Source: Sthenelais limicola (Eukaryota > Annelida > Polychaeta > Phyllodocida > Sigalionidae). Taken from it: a DNA stretch of 64,000 bases. Position 1 is the stretch's first letter. The number at the start of each line of letters is the position of its first letter. The DNA lies in the NCBI GenBank assembly GCA_942159475.1, contig OW804094.1, forward strand, positions 15,435,708 through 15,499,707. Direction: 5' to 3'. Both the position numbers and the translations under genes were made by a program. Positions 55,195-64,000 of this stretch are shown piece after piece. The notes beneath the pieces were generated by a model. The model searched no databases. It saw nothing but the letters and a program-made list of their open reading frames with translations, and was not told the origin of the DNA.

Positions 55195-56601
55195 GACTGT
55201 TCATACTTTGTTTCTTATTATGTGAAACCCTATTTGTACAGGATCGGATAACTAAAAAAATCAATTCTTATTTCTTTTTGATTGTGTCAGTTCGCAAATC
55301 CCCAGATAACATGGCATATTTATTAAGGTAACATGGGTGTAGTATACATGTATAGTTCAATCTATCAATATAACGTTCCTCGGTATTTGTAATGATTTAT
55401 ATCCACCTGAATTATATATTAGCTAAGACTAAGAAACCCTTTATTTTTCCAATCAATTTGTTTAAACCCATAATATATACCAACCGATTAAAAGATTAAA
55501 TGATGTGGTAAATAACTGGTGGGAGATCAAGGTCAACGTAAGGTTTTGACAGACGAAGTGCCCATAACTCTGTTTCACATATTATAATGACATAAGCCTA
55601 TATTGTGTCTAAATCTTCGTAATCTGGAGTATGTCAAATATCAGGCAGTATCCCTCATGGATTGAGCTGTGTTACCCATAACTATGTTTCACATCTAATG
55701 TAATAATAAGCGTACATTATAGTGTAATCACGTAAGCTCCTGATAGTACCAGAGAGCTATAAGCAAGTCAAGGTCAAACATTCAGTACCCAGTCAAGTCA
55801 TTCAATCAGGATAATTGGCTTTGCTCTGTGTAGAAAAAGTCTGTTATTCAAAGATAATCATGCTGAATTCAATGATGTTATATTCTGGATATTTTAAAAA
55901 TAATCTGCCGGACTACTGTACCTGCTTTGAAGGCAGACAGGTATTTAATATTAGTTAATTGGTGTCTTACTCAGCCCCCTCCTCACCAATACACCCCCAC
56001 CCCCACCCTCGAAAGAAACTTTGCGTCTATACTGGTTTAAGATCAGGTTATTATTTATAAGTCTCTAGGAATCGAATCTAACTAATTCAGGTATAGTATA
56101 TATCCATTTAGTTACTTTTCCTCTTTAAAATAAATTCAAAAACTAAAGAAATGGGGGGAGAAGAGAAGATTACTGCTCCTGGCCCATCGACTACGTCATC
56201 ACCAGCGTCTGCTCAATATTCTGAGAAGTACCCAGTCAAGTGTGACCATCAGTGCAGCCTACCTGGCAATATAACTTCCACAACAATAGGGGGGTTTAGA
56301 TACGCGCCGTTTTGGGCTTAGATTCGCTAAGGATTGTGGCTTTTATTTAACTTTGTTTTACTATACAAGGGACACGACATTAATGTCATTAGAATTGTAA
56401 GCGCCTCGATGGCAGTTTCTGTTGAATAAAACCTTTTTTTAAAAAAAGAAAAGAAAAAAAGAAACAACTTTGTTTTACTAGCTCATACTAATGGCCTTCC
56501 CCTATAGTACCTATGGGAGGAGGCACAATACAGCCACATCAAATCCGAACCAATGTACGAGTTCTCAAGCCTCTGGGTCCAAAGCTCAGTGGGTTTAACT
56601 T
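55195..56601. other. AT-rich non-coding DNA
   Basis: No gene recognised. An A/T-rich block with 'gaataaaacc' and a poly-T/poly-A stretch at about 56424-56462 may be a retroposon end. Confidence 0.45.
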
Positions 56602-56716
56602 TTAAGGGCCTAGTCCACCAAGCCGATTCTCATGAGATTTTGTTCCGCAGAAGACTCTTTTGCACTAAATTATGTGAGAATCGCATGAGGATCGGCTGTG
56701 TGGACAAGTCCTTTAA
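56602..56716. mobile_element. MITE family E, copy 3
   Basis: TTAAGGGCCTAGTCCACCAA...TGTGGACAAGTCCTTTAA. The outer flanks are again inverted (AACTTT / AAAGTT). Confidence 0.85.
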
Positions 56717-56964
56717 AGTTATACCCATTGCATGAGCCGTCCCGAATCCCCAGTGGCTGGGATGCGAAAGTAATACTTATATGAGGTTTGAAAGGTTAAT
56801 GGGGAAAAAGTACAGGTTTAAATTCTCTTGTTTAAATGGCTTTAAAATGAAAGGGAATATTTACCAATTTCTTAATGTATTTTCCCGTCAAATCTTCATA
56901 TCAACCATAAGGGAGATGCTTTGAATGACGAGGTGGAATGATTATGTGATCGCCTTGTGGTTCA

Positions 56965-57190
56965 TATCTGACATATGGCACATTATTAAAATTTTCGCCA
57001 ACATATCCAATTATTACTTTTTATTCTAGTTATTTGATACCACTGAAAAGAAAATTGTACTCCATCAAAGAGCAAAATTGATATCTGACATATTATGACA
57101 TTATTAAAAATATCGCTGACATTTAGTTATTAATTCTTTATTCTAGTTATTTGATACGACTGAAAAGCAAAATGTACTCCATCAAAGAAC
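56965..57190. repeat. Tandem duplication, period about 117 bp
   Basis: Each unit opens TATCTGACATAT, then has 'ttattctagttatttgatac', and ends 'gtactccatcaaaga'. There are about 15 differences between the two units. Confidence 0.9.
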
Positions 57191-58862
57191 AACATTTCAT
57201 ACATCTTCTAACCATGTTTAAATCCTATTATTAATTTCTAATATCTAGCCATTTCCGAGCCAATCTGGTATAATATTATGTCTTATTTTCGCTTCAATAA
57301 TGACTACATTTCCAAGAACGTGAATCGTCAACTCGAAATGAAAATGGTGTCGATGTAATTCATTATTATCCACGTACATGTGCACAAATAAATAACCCGT
57401 TAATTGAGATTTTAAAAGATTAATTGACTTAGGGGCAAAAAATAATTCTTTTCAACATTCAGTGTTGAAGGGTTGTATTCGTCTGTACTTGCCCATACCA
57501 CGAGATCAACGACCGCGTCCATAGCCAGTACCCCTCATGGATCGAGTCCATATCAATTCCATTAATGATTACCTATTGGTGAACTTATAAAAGAAAACCA
57601 AGCAACACACCAGAATACACTTCATCTTAGATAATATTTCTACAGTAATTATTCCCCTGTGAGCAAGCACCCAAGTGCCGGCACAACAAACACCCAAATT
57701 CCCAATTCATTAACTCACTTAATTATTAAATAAATATTACTTACACGTTGCTGTTGGTAGATCTTGAACTTGGTACTACAGGATCCTTGGAGAAGAGAAA
57801 GCTTTCCTTCCTATACATTCTAATGTATATGAACATAACTCCATATATACCAGTGGTGAGACAGTGGTAGAATTATCCCATGTAAGGGTGGGATATCTTG
57901 CTCCCATCCCGGCAGGTGAGGTTACAGGTGCAGTGGAGGGTGACGGTGCGCTGCTTGGTGTACAGGTGAGGTAGGCACACCTGTACTTGGTACCTGTAGG
58001 TGTGTGTATCACTCTCTCCCTACCTTTCCCTCTCTCCTAGAGCTTCTCACTCCACCAATGATAGCCCAGGTGAGCTACTTAGGAAAAGGGGGGCACTCAT
58101 TATTATACCATTGGCAGATATTCAGTTATTTAGAATACGATATATAGACGTTAGTTTATTTTGTTCTGTCTGTATAGAAAAATCTTTGAAAATTTAGACT
58201 TCTATCATTAGATGGGTATATAGCTATCCCACTGGTATATTTGTTTGTAAATATCGCAAGACAAAGATCCTCAATAACATTCCTGATAACATTCTAGCAC
58301 GTAGATGAGGCCCAGAATATCTTGATAACTTATATATCAACTTTGTCGAGTAGATAAACATAGTACATTATATAACATAATCAATTCGTACGCAATGGCT
58401 ATTCTAAATTAATTTAAACTATTATTTTTAAAGTGTTAATCTCCATGAGCTTTAATACCAATTTAATAGTAGAGAAATACCCATTGTCGTTCTGATTTTT
58501 CGTTGGATGCCAGAGAATTTAAATTAACGTTAATTTAATTTAATGTGTTTTTTAGAGTAACCCCCTCCACTTTGATTTTACCAGTTGCTTTCCTCCTTAG
58601 CCCGTTCCCTCCACCCCGGGTCGGCGGCCTGCAGTTGGCCATGATTTATTCAGCTTGCCCCGAACGCTTGACTTGCCCAGTGCAGCAGGGCGCGCCTCGC
58701 AGTATTCCAATAGATCGATACTCACTGATCCGTGGCCTACCTGCTGGTGTCTTAATTATGCATGGGGCAAGGCAAGGCAGACCCGGGCCGCCCGTCACAC
58801 TCCACCGACCTGATATAACTTCAAAGACATCCACCCCAGATGATCTGCCGATCTGCTGGTGG
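57191..58862. other. Non-coding DNA
   Basis: No gene recognised. 58545-58868 is more GC-rich and open for 107 codons but has no known motif. Confidence 0.45.
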
Positions 58863-59300
58863 GGATGAGGAGGAGGTGGTGGGGAGGTGGTGGTGGTGTT
58901 GTGGGAAATAAGGAGGAGGTGGTGGTGGTTTTGTGGGAAATATAAGGAGGAGGTGGTGGTGTGTGGGAAGGAGGGGTTGTTTTTAAGGGGGAAGTGAGGA
59001 GGGACTACTGAGGAGGAGATGGAGGTGTTGATAGTGGGGAGGTGGGGGAGGAGAAGGTGGGGGTGGGGGTTGTTGGTAAGAAAGGAGGGGCGGGGGCGGG
59101 GAGTTGGTCAGTGGGAAAAAGAGAGGAGAAGAAGGAAGGGAGTGGATATGGGTAGTAAGAAAGGGGAAGAGGTTGGGTGGGGATGGGTGGACGAGAGGGG
59201 ACGGTGGGGATAAGTATGGTAAGAAAGGTAAAGGCAATGGGAATATATAGGTATCATGGAGAAGGAAGAGGTTGGGGTGGAAGGGAATGGACGAGGTTAT
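58863..59300. repeat. G-rich (GGA/GGT)n tract
   Basis: About 440 bp with very few C on the + strand. Repeated 'aggaggaggtggtggt' and 'tgtgggaaatataaggagg' units lie in the first 110 bp. It has many G-triplets suited to G-quadruplexes. The 138-codon Pro-rich antisense frame is a by-product. Confidence 0.9.
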
Positions 59301-60535
59301 GGGTGAAAGATGGGGAGGGGAAAGTAGAGCTAAAGGAAGAGGAGTAGAAGGAGATGAGTATAGGGGAAACGAAGCGAGGACTGGAGGTAAAATGAACAAA
59401 TGAAGGGATTGAAGTAATAGAGATAGTATAGTCTAAAGAAAGAGGTGACACTAGCTATAGTGTATATCGTATGGGGAAGCACAGGCTGAGGGGGAATGAA
59501 GAAGGATTTGGTAGAAGGGAGAGGGTAGCTGGAAAAACGATAAGCATAGCAATTTAAAGAAAGGGGAGTGGATTTAATGGAAGAGGAATGATTTGATGGG
59601 AGAGGAAGAAGGGTAAACACGTAGAACATGGGATATAGATGGTGTAACAATTGTGTGGTGGGAAAATTAAAATATATTTACATTCCTACAGGATCAGGAG
59701 AGGTGGTATCTAAAACAGGAAAGGGAGTGGAAGTCATGCATTTGGACACAAGCTAAAAAGTGTGTTACCTACAAATTAACCCACTGGATAAATCGGTTCT
59801 ACATTTTTTCAAATTTCGGATCAGGCTACACTGAAATAATAGTAGTATTTATATAAATATGTTTACCTGCATTTAGTTTTTTTTGTAAAAGGCAACATAT
59901 ATATCCAACATAGGTACATTATTTTAAACGTTATAAATTGATCTGTATCGAAATCCTCTTGTCGGTAAAATATCGGAAGGGCTTAAATGTATGCACAAAT
60001 ATGTAGATTCCAATCAGTTCAAACATGGACTTTGCCTCAAATGGGAACATTTGTAATGTATTTAGTTTGTGGATACATCGAACAAGGGATCACAATAACC
60101 AATCCTTGCTTCTTTTTCACCACACACACACCGACTCACATCGAGCTACAGAAAAATCTCAAAATATCAAGACATAACGTAATTAAATTTTCAAACCCAA
60201 AGTTGCATGTAAGAAACGCACGTTGAAAATCGTGGCCACCCATTTACGTCAAATTTAATCCCTCCGATATACCGGTTTGATTTAACCCTTAAACCAAGAG
60301 ACCATGTGATACAACACGTACCAGTGCATTCAGTCAATCACCATAGAAACAAGAATTTCACGTGGTTCCCATGGAAACAGAGCTAGGCCGTTCACCCGCT
60401 CATAATATGCGTGAATTAATTACGATTTGATTTTCTTTGCGCTTTGGAGAGATTCCAGGGAGTTGACTCTGGGTGCATAAAACATTCATAAGGGTTTCTA
60501 CCAACCATGCATACATGTTCGCTCTCCCCAACTTT
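59301..60535. other. Purine-rich then AT-rich non-coding DNA
   Basis: GA-rich to about 59650. No gene recognised. Confidence 0.5.
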
Positions 60536-60600
60536 CCCTCCTCTCCCTCTCCCTCTCCCTCTCCCCCCCCCCCCCCCCCCCCCCCCCACACACACACACT
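60536..60600. repeat. (CTCCCT)n, poly-C and (CA)n compound repeat
   Basis: CTC units, then more than 20 C, then CA units. Confidence 0.93.
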
Positions 60601-60624
60601 CGTATCTATTCCCTCATACCATCA

Positions 60625-60823
60625 TACTGTAAACGTATTTATTTTCGCGCAGTAAGTACTTTGACACCTTTTCGCGGGGATTTAAATTCGCGCACCAAGG
60701 AAGTCTCACACATTATTTATGCAATAATTATACCTTTCGCGCAGGATTTATTTTCGCGCACAAAGGTGGGTGCGCGAAAATAGCGAAAATAAATATTGCG
60801 CGAAAATTAATACGTTTACAGTA
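60625..60823 (+). mobile_element. MITE family F, copy 2
   Basis: TACTGTAAACGTATTTATTT at the left and AATTAATACGTTTACAGTA at the right. 199 bp, more than 90% identical to 42611-42825 by eye. TA borders. Confidence 0.92.
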
Positions 60824-60831
60824 TACCTTTT

Positions 60832-61215
60832 TGTCTCTTCCTTCCTTGGCCTCGAGATCTCCCTCTCTTCTTCTCTCCCCCACCTTTATCTTTCCTCTTC
60901 CTTCATCTTCCCTTCACCTTTTACCCTCCCTCCGCCCCGATCTTCTCATCGCTTCGATCCCCCGGTTCGATCCTCTCTCTTCCTAGCTTCTAGTTCTACC
61001 TCTCACCTCCTCCATCATCTCCCCTAACTCTTCCTCCCCCATTTTCTTCCCCTTTCTTCTTCCCTCACCTCTCCCGTGCTCCCTCTATACCTTACCCCCA
61101 TCTCCCTCTTCTTCCCTCCACCACCTCCCACTCCTCCTCCATCTTCATATCCTCTCTTCCTCCCTCTACCTGGATCTCCCGCGTCTCCGGACTCCTTTCT
61201 TCTCTTGCCCCTCCA
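60832..61215. repeat. Polypyrimidine tract
   Basis: About 380 bp dominated by C and T on the + strand. Explains the Ser/Pro-rich frames here. Confidence 0.85.
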
Positions 61216-61577
61216 CAGGTGAACTGATTGGGCCTGCTGCACACAGAACGCCCATAATCCCATACTCAGGGTATCAAAGTTGTGTCGACAGGTGCTACCT
61301 TATTAATAATTACACACTCGCGTCGACGCCATGCATTTAGCTTCCCTGAATCCAGATCAATCGCACTGAATATTGTTGGAATTATTTAGCCCTTTGAAAA
61401 TGTGTTTTATTATAAATTACATCACAACTTTCATACGGTTATGCAATCGAAAACGAATCTGTCCTTGAATATATATTTCCTAAATGAATATGTACATAAT
61501 TATATTATATGATCGATTTTGAGGTTTACTTATACATTTCTTGCTCTAATTTCCGCATTGCCCTACCGTCTTATAAA
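61216..61577. other. AT-rich non-coding DNA
   Basis: Nothing recognised. Confidence 0.5.
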
Positions 61578-61986
61578 TGTGATGTGTTTCAGGAAAATGA
61601 GTCATAAGTAGCAAAATGGATATTTTTCAAAGTGATTTATTCATAAGATATCGTTGTTGGAATATTCTAATTGTTGGAGTGCTGAATGCTGCTAGTTAGA
61701 TTAATACATGTATGAAATTTCAACGCAATGTATTAAATATATCTATGCATTTCTAAGGTCATCCTATAGAGTATATTTAGATACTTTATTAGTAATTATC
61801 AACCCAAACAGATCATTAACTCTTTTTCAAAGATAAAGATATCAAACTTATAATATAGAAACACTATTTAGATATCCTTGATGTTTACTACCATTAGAAT
61901 CGGCTTGAGCTCATCTATTCAACTATGGTGATATCTCAAAATACATTTTTTGCGACTTGTGACTCATTTTTCTGAAACACATCACA
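61578..61986 (+). mobile_element. MITE family B, copy 8
   Basis: TGTGATGTGTTTCAGGAAAA...TCTGAAACACATCACA. Closely similar to copy 1 at 18593. Confidence 0.92.
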
Positions 61987-63906
61987 AATGGTATGGTAGA
62001 GTTTGTATGAATCTGGTGCACATTTCTGGCTTCATTTCATATACTATTGGGATCATTTTAAAAATCATACCTTACGAATAGGCCTACACCGAAAAATGGG
62101 CAACAATCTTTTTGATAAAAAATAATATTCAGTTAAAAACACGCTATTCCCCTCTACCAAAATAACATGCTTAATACGATTGCATGTCAATAAATATGCA
62201 TTATATTATAATTGCATTGTTTCTTTCAACTAGGCCTACACTTCGTTCTACTTGACCTGAATTCGAGGGGAAATTTTAAAAAAAGACTTCAGGTGAACCG
62301 AAAGTTCAGCTAAAGAGAAATGAAAAATATCAATTGTGAGGGAACTTCCAAAAAGTCCAGTTTGACCCCAAAAAAATTCTTCAAACCCACCAAAAATTTT
62401 ACAAATCACAGGTCGATCATCTTTTGGACTTTGAAAGACAAAGTACCATACACCTTGACAACAAGCAACTAACACATCAGTGATTTATTGGATACTTTTG
62501 AGATTTTGATTGGTTAATTTATATTTATGTCTTGTTGTTTTTTGACAGATCACTCCCAGCAGTCATCGCTTTGGGTGTATTTTGTATTTTAATATTTTTA
62601 TTCAGCAAATACATTATGTAACAGGTATAGTATCACCAATAAGCGCTGATCCTCTTTACTCAAAAGCTAATTTACCATATCACCTTATGATTTCCTATTG
62701 ATACAAACAAAAAATAGAATATACGATTTTACAAATGTAGTCGTTACAACCATCCCTGGCGCATGGTTCTTATTCGTGACATTCCTTTTAACTTCTGTAC
62801 AAAATTTTCTGATATTTCAACGATATTCCAATGAATCATTATGCATATATACCGTACGTCACACGCGCCTCAGTAATCCAGACTACAACTAGTTCTGAGC
62901 ATAATTTTAATAATATAATATATGAATTAGTTGGGTTTAAATAAAGAACCTTGTTTTAATTTCATGTCTGCAATGTGGGGTGTATGCCATCCAAAACGCC
63001 CCCTCCCCCCACCACCAAATCATACACTCATGCTCACAGGTGTAGTCTGTGTCTAAATACAGTTAATCTGGACTATGACTCATATACATTTATAAATACA
63101 TTTTCATCCGTGGGTTATGCATACAAATTCAGTTGCAATCAAAATACAATTACTGGTCCACATGTTTTAGATTGCTTAACTATTGCAAGATTCAAAGAAG
63201 GACAAAGAAGTTAACTTTAATGATTATACCAATGTTACATAACGTATTTATTATTTATTACAAAATTTGATCATGAGATTGTACTTCATTTCGTGAATAT
63301 AAACGACTTATCCCTGTGTGTGGCTCCATCAAATATTATTGTTAAATAATACATGTCACTGATAAACATTTGATTTGCTACGGTATTCCTCAGTTCCAAT
63401 GCATGTAATAGCGATGTGTGACAGGGATTTTTTTACCCCGCAACACCGGGTATTTATTTATTTATTCAACATGTCAAAAAATCCCTTTCTCCTAGAGCGG
63501 CATCCTACATATCGAGATCTTACAGGCGCTCACCACATCCTTCTGTCTATTGAGAATTATATTACCTGTTGATCATAAGCCCATATTTTATGTTAGGCCT
63601 ATTTTGAAGAAGAGATTCTATCAAAGTTTTGTGTCAGTTGACCTTTTCTTGGGTGAATTCTGCCACTTGATTTAACGTTTTCATCCATAACATAGGCCTA
63701 CTATTTATTTCTCACCTCCATTCATCTTTAACTTCAGACCCAAGCTGACAGCTGTCAATCTGTATTCCAGTTGCTTCACGAATAGGCCTACATTGAAGCT
63801 GCTCATATTTTTGCGGAACAGTTTGTGTCTGTATAGTTATATATATATATATATATATATATTCGCCGTTTATTATGATCCAGTTTATGGCACCGTATGT
63901 GATTAT
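61987..63906. other. AT-rich non-coding DNA
   Basis: No gene recognised. (TA)n at about 63838-63861. A 79-codon frame at 62975 starts MGCMPSK, an N-myristoylation-like start, but has no other support. Confidence 0.45.
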
Positions 63907-63990
63907 TGTTTTTTTTGTTTTTACAACAGATTTATTACTGACACCTGCCATCTGGGCATATACATTTCTAAACATATTATATCAAGGCAT
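63907..63990 (+). repeat. Dispersed repeat of unknown type, copy 2
   Basis: 'tttttttgtttttacaacag', 'tactgacacctgccatctgg' and 'acatttctaa' match 47537-47626. Confidence 0.55.
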
Positions 63991-64000
63991 AAAGGCGAAT

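Noticed and set aside
58983..59399. 138-codon Pro/Ser-rich antisense ORF
   Set aside because: Product of the G-rich repeat on the opposite strand; no domain pattern.
62975..63214. 79-codon ORF starting MGCMPSK (myristoylation-like)
   Set aside because: Only the first residues look meaningful; no upstream promoter or splice support.
1..64000. CRISPR array or bacterial operon
   Set aside because: No regularly spaced identical repeats with unique spacers; the dispersed repeats have MITE structure and the coding genes are animal-type.

Overview
The window reads as nuclear DNA of an invertebrate animal. It is AT-rich, has very low gene density, and contains one large single-exon glycosyltransferase gene. 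It also holds an animal-type tyrosine-recombinase retrotransposon, LINE and SINE remnants, and dozens of short inverted-repeat (MITE-like) elements. A marine invertebrate such as an echinoderm, hemichordate or mollusc fits this mix, but the sequence alone does not let me name the species. I see no bacterial operons, CRISPR array, rRNA or intact tRNA.

Host gene: the only convincing cellular protein gene is a beta-1,3-galactosyltransferase/N-acetylglucosaminyltransferase-like (GT31) type II membrane enzyme at 15634-16890 on the + strand. A splice acceptor at 15544 lies just upstream of its start codon. A TATA box at 3779 followed by a splice donor at 3895 could mark its non-coding first exon, about 11.6 kb away. 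If that exon structure is right, the leader carries two short upstream ORFs, and the stop of the longer one overlaps the main ATG.

Mobile DNA: 33904-38199 is a compact, apparently intact Ngaro-like (DIRS order) retrotransposon. It has split direct repeats arranged A1 - ORFs - B1 - A2 - B2. It encodes Gag, a reverse transcriptase/RNase H ORF separated from Gag by one in-frame UGA, and an overlapping tyrosine recombinase ORF with a full catalytic set. A 5'-truncated LINE RT C-terminus lies at 7078-7392. A SINE-like element flanked by a 13-bp target duplication lies at 8917-9096, with a second copy at 5303-5477.

Repeats: at least ten short inverted-repeat families are recognisable from multiple copies or clear terminal inverted repeats. 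Family A (about 235 bp, 21 copies, three subfamilies) and family B (about 400 bp, 8 copies, AP-1-like motifs in its termini) dominate. Some copies are nested, which gives a relative insertion order. The rest is AT-rich unique DNA with homopolymer C/G runs, polypurine/polypyrimidine tracts and microsatellites. Most short ORFs in these stretches are chance or repeat-derived.
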